The notes beneath the pieces are model-generated. The model made no database searches and was not told the DNA's origin. It was given only the letters and a program-made list of their open reading frames with translations. Shown piece after piece: positions 1 to 6,483 of a stretch of DNA of 6,538 bases. This stretch comes from Prevotella sp. UBA4376. Its GTDB lineage: Bacteria; Bacteroidota; Bacteroidia; Bacteroidales; Bacteroidaceae. The stretch lies in contig DGRY01000074.1 of the NCBI GenBank assembly GCA_002391185.1, positions 22,679-29,216 of the forward strand, given 5' to 3'. How positions within the stretch are numbered: position 1 is the stretch's first letter; every line of letters starts with the position of its first letter. Position numbers and translations under genes: made by a program.

Positions 1-86
1 CGTTTGTTGTCCGATTGTTGTCCGTTTGTTGTCCGTTCATTTAACGGACAACAAACGGACTTCAAACGTTTATCAAACGGACAAAG
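1..86. repeat. 11-bp-period repeat array in two opposing orientations
   Basis: Bases 1-37 are three copies plus a partial copy of an 11-bp unit, CGTTTGTTGTC, with one T-to-A change in the second copy. After a 5-base spacer (38-42, CATTT), bases 43-86 carry four units of the opposite orientation, AACGGACAACA, in the same 11-bp register; the later copies are degenerate (the one at 65-75 reads AACGTTTATCA). The array reaches the left edge and may continue beyond it. No open reading frame explains it. The period is close to one turn of DNA, so each unit would present the same helical face. It could be a dispersed intergenic repeat family, a protein-binding array or a terminator; the sequence alone does not decide. 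Confidence 0.85.
20..60. terminator. Perfect 18-bp inverted repeat, possible terminator or structured RNA hairpin
   Basis: Bases 20-37 (GTCCGTTTGTTGTCCGTT) and 43-60 (AACGGACAACAAACGGAC) are exact reverse complements separated by the 5-base loop CATTT. If transcribed from either strand this would be a strong hairpin. Neither side has a clear run of T, so it is not a classical intrinsic terminator, although a factor-assisted or bidirectional terminator between an unseen upstream gene and the channel gene is plausible. The inverted repeat is directly visible; the terminator role is inference. Confidence 0.4.
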
Positions 87-169
87 AGCCTTGTAATAGG
101 CTTGTTATAGTATAGCAATGGTATGATATAGTTATTATATCCTATAATGAACATTTAGCACTAAGTAGG

Positions 170-199
170 TTTCTTATTCCAAATTCTTTTGTATCTTTG
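170..199 (+). promoter_or_regulatory. Bacteroidetes-type promoter for the five-gene cluster
   Basis: Bases 192-199 read TATCTTTG, an exact match to the Bacteroidetes -7 consensus TAnnTTTG recognised by the primary sigma factor of that phylum. The -33 element (consensus TTTG) is weak: the best candidate is TTTC at 170-173, 18 bases upstream, close to the usual 19-21 spacing. Transcription would then start near 205-210, giving a leader of about 40 bases before the ATG at 248. No other exact TAnnTTTG element was noticed in the gaps between the downstream genes, which fits one main promoter for the cluster. Confidence 0.6.
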
Positions 200-247
200 C
201 AGATAGTTACATCGAAATAAGAATTAAAACAAGAACAATCTTCCGGT

Positions 248-2644
248 ATGAAAAAATATATTCTCAGCATACTGCTTACACTTGTTATGTTGCCTGCAAA
301 TGCCGTTCTGAAGGAGAAGAACCTTGAGAACACCCTATCTATTTTGCGAACAGAGCTTACTAACTATCGTTCTGAGTTGGAACGCCAGTCGGGCTACATC
401 AAGGAGCAACAGCAAAAGGTATTAACAAATATTATGGGGGTGATGAGTCAAAGCAATCAGAACGCTTTGATGCTTTATTCGCAGAAACCGGAATATGTGT
501 TCGACCTTGCATATGCCTGCCAAGAGGCAACAAAACAATATCATGCTTTTACACAGGACGTGTTGCCCTTTAGAAAGTTTATTGAAAAAAGTAATGCTCA
601 GGTTGCAAGATATGATTCGCTGGTAGCTTCGCTCTCAACAATGCGCACCAACACTTTGTCGGAGAAGGCTTTGATTGATCGTAACGTGTGTTTGACTTTG
701 GCGGTGAACATTCGTCGCACACTCAACGACAACAGTCAACAGATGAGTGAATACATACGTTTTTACAAAATAACAGAGGAACGTTTGAGTAACCTCAACA
801 ATTATGCAAACAAGAGATATCTGGAGATTCAGAACAACATCTTCAGTAATTCGGGCGAGAACTACTTCAACACGCTAAGCGACCTCGGCACACAGATTAG
901 AGACACCAAAGACGATATTCAGCAGAAATATCTGATAAAGACAAGAGTGCGCTCGCAATGGGATATACGCTTGATACTTTTCTTGTTTTCAATGATTGTT
1001 TTCTATGGTTTAATAGCAGGATTGCTTAACTATCTGTTCTTTAGATTCATTCTGCCAAAGCGCATAGTAAACAAAATAACAGGTAGAGATAAGATTGACG
1101 AAGCAACATCTAACGAGGAACAGAAAAAAATAAAGAAGGCTGCCAAAAGCAAGAAAACATGCATCACCATGGCAACCTCGGTTATCTCACTTGCAATAAT
1201 CTTAGGAATACTCAGAATAGTCTTTGCCGACCAGAACTTCCTCGTTATGGCAAGTGGACTGCTGGTGCAGTTCACATGGCTGATGGGAGTGATTCTCATT
1301 TCATTGCTGCTACGCTTGAAGGGTGATCAGATTATGAGTGCATTTAGAATCTACTCGCCTATCATGGCGGTGACATTCATAATCATTGCATTCCGTATTG
1401 CTTTTGTACCTAACGACATGACCAACCTTGTGCTTCCTCCAATATTGCTTATAGCAACAATATGGCAACACAGTGTGATAAAGCGTCACGGCAAGAACAT
1501 TCCTAAGAGCGATGTGGTTTACACATGGATGACACAGATTGTATTCATTGGTTCCACCATCGCATCATGGTTAGGCTACGACCTGCTCTCTGTTCAGGTG
1601 ATTATATGGTGGACAATGCAGATGGCATGTATTCTTACCATCAACTGCATCACACAATGGCTACACGGATATTTTGAGCAACATAAGATTATGGAGAAGC
1701 CCATCACTAAGACTTGGCTCGTTAGATTTATCTACTACGTTATTCTGCCCTGTCTTGGAGTATATTCATTTATCATTGCCTTATATTGGGCTGCCGATGT
1801 GTTCAACCTTAGCGACACAACATGGATGATATTCACAAAGGAATATATACACACCGACAACTTCTCAGCAAGTATATTTACCGTGAGTCAGGTTATCGTG
1901 TTGTATATTCTCTTCTCGTATATCAATCACACAACAAAAGCATTGTTAAAACAGCACTTCATGAAGATCGACCCCGATTCGGCTGCAAGCCGTATAACCA
2001 TGTCGAAGAATGTTATCCAAGTACTGGTGTGGGGAATATGGTTGTTTATTGTGCTCGGAATATTCAATGTGGGCACCAAATGGCTGCTCACCATTGGTAC
2101 GGGTTTGTCTGCCGGCTTGGCTTTCGCCTCTAAGGATATCCTCGAAAATATCTACTACGGCATCTCGCTCATGGCAGGACGCGTAAAGGTGGGCGACTAT
2201 ATTATCTGCGACGGACAGCGAGGAAAGGTAATATCTATTAGCTACACCTCAACCATGGTTGAAGCTACTGACGGTTCGGTGATAGCTTTCACCAACTCAC
2301 AGTTGTTCACAAAGAACTACAAAAACCTAACCAAGAACCACGGCTACGAAATGGATATTCTGGAAGTGGGCGTGGCATACGGTTCAGACATTCCTACTGT
2401 GAAACAGTTGCTTGTTGACGCTATCGAGAAGCTCGACTGCATAGACCACGACCGCCCAGTAAAGATTGTGCTGAAAGAGTTTGGCGACAACTCGGTAAAC
2501 CTGAAGATTCTTGTTTGGGTGCCTGTTCTGGGACAATATGGCGCAGGAGGTGAAATAATGGAATGTGTGTATAACACACTAAGCAAGAATAATATTGAAA
2601 TTCCATTCCCACAAAGAGATATTAGAATTATAAAAGAAAAATAA
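248..2644 (+). CDS. MscS-family mechanosensitive ion channel with large periplasmic N-terminal domain
   Basis: This 798-residue inner-membrane protein has the C-terminal module of the MscS small-conductance mechanosensitive channels, which open under membrane tension and release solutes during hypo-osmotic shock. Residues 1-19 look like a signal peptide (MKK, a hydrophobic core, then ANA before the cut). Residues 20-237 are polar, rich in Gln, Asn, Arg and Glu, and probably helical or coiled coil in the periplasm. About ten or eleven membrane segments follow, from about 241 to 640. The pore-lining helix is recognisable at 612-640, with a small-residue face (G617, G619, S621, A622, G623, A625, A627). 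The beta domain follows at 645-700 (RVKVGDYI, GKV, then TNSQ where most relatives have PNS), and an alpha/beta cytoplasmic end reaches 798. The architecture resembles the large MscK/MscM-type members rather than the 286-residue E. coli MscS. The ATG at 248 is chosen because it provides the signal peptide and lies about 40 bases after the promoter. The stimulus, ion preference and any gating ligand cannot be read from the sequence. Confidence 0.88.
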   Translation: MKKYILSILLTLVMLPANAVLKEKNLENTLSILRTELTNYRSELERQSGYIKEQQQKVLTNIMGVMSQSNQNALMLYSQKPEYVFDLAYACQEATKQYHAFTQDVLPFRKFIEKSNAQVARYDSLVASLSTMRTNTLSEKALIDRNVCLTLAVNIRRTLNDNSQQMSEYIRFYKITEERLSNLNNYANKRYLEIQNNIFSNSGENYFNTLSDLGTQIRDTKDDIQQKYLIKTRVRSQWDIRLILFLFSMIVFYGLIAGLLNYLFFRFILPKRIVNKITGRDKIDEATSNEEQKKIKKAAKSKKTCITMATSVISLAIILGILRIVFADQNFLVMASGLLVQFTWLMGVILISLLLRLKGDQIMSAFRIYSPIMAVTFIIIAFRIAFVPNDMTNLVLPPILLIATIWQHSVIKRHGKNIPKSDVVYTWMTQIVFIGSTIASWLGYDLLSVQVIIWWTMQMACILTINCITQWLHGYFEQHKIMEKPITKTWLVRFIYYVILPCLGVYSFIIALYWAADVFNLSDTTWMIFTKEYIHTDNFSASIFTVSQVIVLYILFSYINHTTKALLKQHFMKIDPDSAASRITMSKNVIQVLVWGIWLFIVLGIFNVGTKWLLTIGTGLSAGLAFASKDILENIYYGISLMAGRVKVGDYIICDGQRGKVISISYTSTMVEATDGSVIAFTNSQLFTKNYKNLTKNHGYEMDILEVGVAYGSDIPTVKQLLVDAIEKLDCIDHDRPVKIVLKEFGDNSVNLKILVWVPVLGQYGAGGEIMECVYNTLSKNNIEIPFPQRDIRIIKEK

Positions 2645-2658
2645 TATACCACAGATAT

Positions 2659-3417
2659 ATGACAAAAGAAATATTTATTGCCGGACCATGCGTAATTGAG
2701 TCGAAAGAACTGCTCGACACCGTGGCTCAGGAACTGGTGAAGATTAACAAAGAACTTGATGTTGAGATTATATTCAAGGCATCGTTCGACAAGGCTAACC
2801 GCACATCAATACACTCATTTAGAGGACCAGGCATTGATAAAGGTTTGCAAATGTTGGGCGATGTGAAAGAAAAATACGGATTGCGCATACTTACTGATAT
2901 TCACGAGGCGTGGCAAGCTGAAAAGGCTGCCGAGGTGTGTGATGTGTTGCAGATTCCTGCTTTCCTTTGTCGACAGACCGACCTCTTGGTTGCTGCAGCA
3001 AAGACAGGCAAGATTGTGAACATAAAGAAAGCACAATTTCTATCAGGCAAAGACATGGTTTACCCCGTGCAGAAAGCCAAAGACAGCGGTGCCAACGAGG
3101 TGTGGCTGACAGAACGTGGCAACACTTTCGGATATAACAATCTGGTGGTTGACTTCCGCAATATACCAGACATGAAAGAGATTGTACCAACAGTAATCAT
3201 GGACTGCACACACAGCGTTCAGCGCCCATCAGCAGGCAACGGCAAGACTGTAGGCGACCGTAAGTTTGTGCCAGCAATGGCAAAAGCTGCCAAGGCTTTT
3301 GGAGCTACAGGCTATTTCTTTGAAGTGCATCCAGATCCCGACAAAGGACTCAGCGATGCAGCAAACATGCTGGAACTCGACAAACTGAAAACTCTTATTG
3401 AAGAATTAAAACGATAA
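2659..3417 (+). CDS. kdsA: 3-deoxy-8-phosphooctulonate (Kdo-8-phosphate) synthase, metal-dependent class
   Basis: This cytoplasmic enzyme condenses phosphoenolpyruvate with D-arabinose 5-phosphate to give Kdo 8-phosphate and phosphate, the committed step to the Kdo of the lipopolysaccharide core. The 252 residues form one TIM-barrel aldolase-like domain, shorter than the 284-residue E. coli enzyme but complete. Signature stretches are IAGPCVIES (7-15), FKASFDKANRTS, TDIHE, IPAFLCRQTDL, NIKKAQFLSG, ERGNTFGYNNLVVDFR, MDCTHSVQRP and FFEVHPDPD. C11, H185, E222 and D233 match the four metal ligands described for the Aquifex aeolicus enzyme, even in numbering; E. coli KdsA has Asn where C11 lies. 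This places it in the metal-requiring class. The ATG at 2659 directly precedes the conserved first strand. It starts 14 bases after the channel gene and ends 4 bases before kdsD, the gene that supplies its substrate, which supports co-transcription. Confidence 0.97.
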   Translation: MTKEIFIAGPCVIESKELLDTVAQELVKINKELDVEIIFKASFDKANRTSIHSFRGPGIDKGLQMLGDVKEKYGLRILTDIHEAWQAEKAAEVCDVLQIPAFLCRQTDLLVAAAKTGKIVNIKKAQFLSGKDMVYPVQKAKDSGANEVWLTERGNTFGYNNLVVDFRNIPDMKEIVPTVIMDCTHSVQRPSAGNGKTVGDRKFVPAMAKAAKAFGATGYFFEVHPDPDKGLSDAANMLELDKLKTLIEELKR

Positions 3418-3421
3418 CTCA

Positions 3422-4411
3422 ATGAACCAAAACAACATAAAAGAAAGAATAGCAAAGTCATGCACCTATGCCGAGCAATGTCTGCGTGATGAGGCACAGG
3501 CTGTGCTCGAACTGATACCACAACTCGATAGCAACTTTGAAAAGGCTGTTGAAATGATGTATAACTGCCACGGAAAGATTATTGTTACAGGTGTGGGAAA
3601 AAGCGGAAATATTGGTGCTAAGATAGCAGCTACACTGGCATCAACAGGTACACCTGCCTTCTTCATAAACCCATTGGATGCCTATCATGGCGACCTGGGA
3701 GCAATGACAAGCGACGATATTGTTCTGGCATTGTCAAACAGCGGGCTTACCGACGAACTGCTGCGCTTCATCCCAATTCTTATGCACATGAATGTGCCTA
3801 TAATCTCGATGACGGGAAATCCAAACTCTCTGCTTGCTAAATATAGCGCATGCCACATTACGGTACATGTTGAAAAAGAAGCATGTCCACTGAACCTCGC
3901 ACCCACAAGTTCGACAACAGCAGCATTGGTAATGGGTGATGCTATTGCCATTGCCTTGATGCAAGTGCGCGACTTCAAGCCAAGAGACTTTGCACAGTTC
4001 CATCCTGGAGGTGAGTTAGGTCGTAGACTGCTTACAACAGCTGAAGATGTGATGAGAAGTGAAGACTTACCTATCATACCAAAAGAAATGCACTTGGGCG
4101 AAGCTATCATTGCAGTGAGCAAGGGTCAGCTGGGCTTAGGTGTTAGTCTTGATGCCGAAGGCCGCGTAGAAGGTCTAATTACCGATGGCGACATCCGTAG
4201 AGCTATGGAGAAATGGCAGGCACAATTCTTTGACCATCGCGTGAGCGACATTATGACCCCTACCCCAAAGATGGTAAGTCCCGCAACAAAGATTACAGAA
4301 ATACAGAGCATAATGCACAAGCACAAAATTCATTCTGTTTTGGTAACCGACAAGAGCAAGCACCTACTTGGTATTGTTGATAGCTATGCAGCTTCACTCA
4401 TGAACGGATAA
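3422..4411 (+). CDS. kdsD: Arabinose-5-phosphate isomerase (KdsD/KpsF/GutQ family)
   Basis: This enzyme interconverts D-ribulose 5-phosphate and D-arabinose 5-phosphate, feeding KdsA, the product of the adjacent gene. The 329 residues match the usual length (E. coli KdsD has 328). A sugar-isomerase (SIS) domain covers about 40-200, with GVGKSGNIG at 57-65, ATLASTGTPAFF, HGDLG (89-93), LSNSG (104-108), KEACPLNLAPTSSTT and FAQFHPGGELGRRLL. By alignment with E. coli KdsD, the residues described as catalytic there (K59, E111, E152, H193) correspond to K60, E112, E153 and H194, all present. Two CBS domains follow at about 208-268 and 274-329, including ITDGDIRRA and VSDIMTPTP; in this family they are thought to bind a regulatory nucleotide or sugar-nucleotide ligand. 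The usual GKSGHIG reads GKSGNIG here (N63), a small deviation. The ATG lies 4 bases after the kdsA stop, so the two genes are very probably translated from one message. I use the symbol kdsD; kpsF is the common alternative. Confidence 0.95.
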   Translation: MNQNNIKERIAKSCTYAEQCLRDEAQAVLELIPQLDSNFEKAVEMMYNCHGKIIVTGVGKSGNIGAKIAATLASTGTPAFFINPLDAYHGDLGAMTSDDIVLALSNSGLTDELLRFIPILMHMNVPIISMTGNPNSLLAKYSACHITVHVEKEACPLNLAPTSSTTAALVMGDAIAIALMQVRDFKPRDFAQFHPGGELGRRLLTTAEDVMRSEDLPIIPKEMHLGEAIIAVSKGQLGLGVSLDAEGRVEGLITDGDIRRAMEKWQAQFFDHRVSDIMTPTPKMVSPATKITEIQSIMHKHKIHSVLVTDKSKHLLGIVDSYAASLMNG

Positions 4412-4485
4412 AACAAGGTGACTTTTACTTAGCCACCACAAAAGCGAAAATAAAAAAATATTGGCTAAATAAGAAAAATAGTAAT

Positions 4486-5745
4486 TTGAAGAAAGTAGTA
4501 TTATTTATATTGCTTACCATCGTGACGATGGCGAAAGCGCAAACTGCCGACTCGTTGGTGGCACACGATTTGAGGATGCTTGGTGTGAACTTCACAAGCA
4601 ACAACTCAGTTGTGCTACTAACCAATGGGCAGGAGAAATTTGACGATTTATTCCGTGCTATTGACCAGGCAAAGAGCTCGATACACATGGAATATTTCAA
4701 CTTTCGCAACGACTCGATAAACAAAGAACTGATTAACCACCTTGCACCTAAGGTGAAAGAAGGCGTTGAAGTGCGTTTGCTCTATGATGCGTTTGGAAAC
4801 ACATCAAACAACCAACCTATGAAGAACCGCGACCTGAAAAGGATTCGCGACCTCGGCATAGAAATCTATGAATTTGACCCTATCACCTTTCCCTTCATAA
4901 ACCATGTGTTTTCACGCGATCACAGAAAGATTGTGGTTATAGACGGCAAAATAGCATACACAGGAGGTATGAACGTTGCCGACTATTACATAAATGGAAC
5001 TAACAAGGTGGGCGAATGGCATGATATGCATTGCCGTTTAGAAGGTGATGTGGTGAACGAGTTGCAAGGCATATTCATAAGGATGTGGAACAAAACAGCC
5101 AAACAGAATATCAATGGCACAAAATATTACAGAGGTATTCATAATGCCGACTATATCAAAGGTCTGAAGCAGGCTCCATGTGAAGATAGCGGCAATATGA
5201 CTGTTGGCATAATAAACCGTGAGCCAAGAACAAGCAACAGAATTATACGCCAGTTCTATCTATCGGCCATCAACAACGCGCAAGACAGTATAAAGATTAT
5301 AAATCCATATTTCACACTAAACCACAAAATAAAGAAAGCACTAAAGAATGCAGCCAAAAGAGGTGTGAAAGTTGAGATTATGCTAAGCACAAAGAGCGAT
5401 ATTCCACTAACACCTGATTGTGGTTTCTACAACGCACATAAACTGATGAAAGCAGGCTGCACTATATGGATGTTTGAAGGTGGATTTCATCACACAAAAG
5501 TGATAATGGTTGACGGCAGAGTGTGTACCGTTGGCTCTGCCAATCTGAACTCTCGTTCATTGAGTTGGGATTATGAGGAGAATGCTGTTATATTAAACAA
5601 ATGCACCACCAATCAGCTTGACAAACTCTTTGATGAAGAGAAAGCACAAAGCTTTATGCTGACACAAGAGAGATGGAATAAATGGCGCACTGGATGGCAG
5701 AAATTCCGTGGCTGGTTTGCTCATTTACTATCACCATTCCTTTAA
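4486..5745 (+). CDS. Phospholipase D / cardiolipin synthase-like protein with signal peptide, TTG start
   Basis: This 419-residue protein has two phospholipase D (HKD) motifs: H146-x-K148-x4-D153 followed by GGMN, and H336-x-K338-x4-D343 followed by GSANLNSRS. Together they form one active site that transfers phosphatidyl groups through a phospho-histidine intermediate. GEWHDMHCRLEGDVV before the second half and the WDYEENAV segment after the second motif are typical of bacterial cardiolipin synthases, and the length is close to E. coli ClsB. In place of the usual two N-terminal membrane helices there is one signal-peptide-like segment (KK, hydrophobic VVLFILLTIV, then AKA before Q19), so the catalytic part is probably periplasmic or anchored facing the periplasm. 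The frame has no ATG or GTG between its upstream stop at 4381 and base 4486; TTG at 4486 restores the complete signal peptide, while the next ATG at 4528 would delete it. Cardiolipin synthesis, phosphatidyl transfer or simple lipid hydrolysis all remain possible. A nuclease role is less likely given the Cls-like motif context. Confidence 0.88.
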   Translation: MKKVVLFILLTIVTMAKAQTADSLVAHDLRMLGVNFTSNNSVVLLTNGQEKFDDLFRAIDQAKSSIHMEYFNFRNDSINKELINHLAPKVKEGVEVRLLYDAFGNTSNNQPMKNRDLKRIRDLGIEIYEFDPITFPFINHVFSRDHRKIVVIDGKIAYTGGMNVADYYINGTNKVGEWHDMHCRLEGDVVNELQGIFIRMWNKTAKQNINGTKYYRGIHNADYIKGLKQAPCEDSGNMTVGIINREPRTSNRIIRQFYLSAINNAQDSIKIINPYFTLNHKIKKALKNAAKRGVKVEIMLSTKSDIPLTPDCGFYNAHKLMKAGCTIWMFEGGFHHTKVIMVDGRVCTVGSANLNSRSLSWDYEENAVILNKCTTNQLDKLFDEEKAQSFMLTQERWNKWRTGWQKFRGWFAHLLSPFL

Positions 5746-5764
5746 AAACAGAAAAGAAGAAAAG

Positions 5765-6388
5765 ATGGACACAAAGAAAATGCAAGAAATGATAGGTAGC
5801 GGTCGCCCAAAAGTTGCTATCATAGATAACAATACTTTGGCGATAATGGGGCTGAAGAATCTTCTTCAACAGGTAATGCCTATCATGGAGGTAAAATCAT
5901 TTTACTCATTCAACGAGTTTAAAGAAAGCAATGTTGACCATTTCTTTCATTATTTTGTGTCGATGAATATTGTACTTGAAAATCGTGCGTTTTTCCTTGA
6001 CCGACAACGTAAAACCGTTGTACTTACAACATCAAATAATCCAAACTCGCAGTTAAGCGGTTTTCATTGCATCAGCGCGAACACAAGTGAGGAGCAGCTG
6101 GTAAAAAGACTGCTGGAACTGGCTCAGTTTGGTCATGCAGGCGGAAGAAACCTACCTAAAATGCAAGAAAAACATGTTAGCAAACAACTTAGCGATAGAG
6201 AGATTGAGGTATTATCATTAGTTGCACAGGGAAAGATAAACAAGGAAATTGCCAACATACTGAATATCGGACTTACCACGGTAATCACTCACAGAAAGAA
6301 TATCCAAGAAAAACTGGGACTAAAGAGTGTGAGCGCACTAACAATATATGCCGTGATGCACGGATATGTGGATATAAACAAAATATAG
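5765..6388 (+). CDS. LuxR-family DNA-binding response-regulator-like protein with degenerate receiver
   Basis: This 207-residue protein ends in a LuxR/NarL-type helix-turn-helix at about 141-200: LSDREIEVLSLVAQGKINKEIA, then LNIGLTTVITHRKNIQEKLGL, where the recognition helix lies. The N-terminal part (14-120) resembles a response-regulator receiver: VAIIDNN (D21) at the first strand, MGLKNLLQQ after it, and VVLTTS (85-90) at the expected fourth strand. At the third-strand position where the phospho-accepting Asp should be, the sequence reads HYFVSMNIV, with S66 instead of Asp. The acidic pair at the first strand is reduced to one Asp, and I see no clear conserved Lys near the end. It is therefore probably not regulated by ordinary phosphotransfer. 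No histidine kinase is visible in the window. I chose ATG at 5765, preceded by the purine-rich AGAAAAGAAGAAAAG and 19 bases after the PLD stop; a GTG at 5708 would add 19 residues of poor quality and overlap the PLD gene. Target genes are unknown. Confidence 0.87.
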   Translation: MDTKKMQEMIGSGRPKVAIIDNNTLAIMGLKNLLQQVMPIMEVKSFYSFNEFKESNVDHFFHYFVSMNIVLENRAFFLDRQRKTVVLTTSNNPNSQLSGFHCISANTSEEQLVKRLLELAQFGHAGGRNLPKMQEKHVSKQLSDREIEVLSLVAQGKINKEIANILNIGLTTVITHRKNIQEKLGLKSVSALTIYAVMHGYVDINKI

Positions 6389-6392
6389 CTGC

Positions 6393-6409
6393 GCACGCCA
6401 AAAGCGTGC
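6393..6409 (+). terminator. GC-rich hairpin just after the last gene, candidate terminator
   Basis: GCACGC (6393-6398) and GCGTGC (6404-6409) are perfect reverse complements around the loop CAAAA, four bases after the LuxR stop codon. The position fits the end of the transcript. The sequence that follows is AAATGAAAAA rather than a T run, so by the classical rule this is a weak intrinsic terminator; it may act as a 3'-end stabiliser or together with the second hairpin downstream. Confidence 0.4.
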
Positions 6410-6413
6410 TAAA

Positions 6414-6462
6414 TGAAAAATGAAAAATGATAAATGATAATTGATAATTGATAATTGATAAA
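6414..6462. repeat. 7-bp tandem repeat array (TGATAAT-like)
   Basis: Seven consecutive 7-bp units fill this stretch: TGAAAAA twice, TGATAAA once, TGATAAT three times, TGATAAA once. It is directly visible, non-coding and AT-rich, with stop codons in the + strand frames. The graded change from TGAAAAA to TGATAAT looks like slippage and drift of a single unit. Such arrays can vary in copy number between strains. No function is evident. Confidence 0.85.
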
Positions 6463-6479
6463 GAAGCGCGAAGCGCTTT
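6463..6479. terminator. Second GC-rich hairpin, between two repeat arrays
   Basis: AAGCGC (6464-6469) and GCGCTT (6473-6478) pair perfectly around a GAA triloop, and a G-T wobble extends the stem by one pair at 6463/6479. The + strand continues only with TTTAAATAC, a short T run. It may be the real terminator of the cluster, or a bidirectional terminator shared with an unseen gene to the right. It sits exactly at the junction between the 7-bp and 8-bp arrays. Confidence 0.35.
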
Positions 6480-6483
6480 AAAT

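Noticed and set aside
1..86. CRISPR array
   Set aside because: The repeats are 11 bp and contiguous with no unique spacers, half are inverted, and there are no cas genes nearby.
1822..2133. 103-codon + strand frame inside the channel gene
   Set aside because: It lies wholly within the channel gene in another frame, and its translation is low-complexity-like with no domain; the channel frame there encodes clear membrane helices and the pore.
2344..2652. 102-codon antisense frame at the end of the channel gene
   Set aside because: It mirrors the conserved C-terminal channel domain, has no promoter-like sequence and shows no recognisable protein features.
3593..3619. Loss of function in KdsD because GKSGHIG reads GKSGNIG
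   Set aside because: The catalytic set K60, E112, E153 and H194 is complete, and the His/Asn change alone is a mild substitution, so the gene is treated as intact.
3685..4122. 145-codon antisense frame across kdsD
   Set aside because: It is the complement of a strongly conserved catalytic region, with no promoter or recognisable domain; an open frame opposite a real gene is expected by chance.
4461..4488. Second Bacteroidetes promoter before the PLD gene (TTGG ... TAATTTG)
   Set aside because: TAATTTG lacks one spacer base of TAnnTTTG, and transcription from it would begin inside the gene after the TTG start.
5708..5764. GTG start adding 19 residues to the LuxR-type regulator and overlapping the PLD gene
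   Set aside because: The extension (MAGLLIYYHH...) lacks receiver-like character and overlaps the PLD gene's conserved C-terminal end; the ATG at 5765 has a purine-rich stretch in front and a normal spacing.
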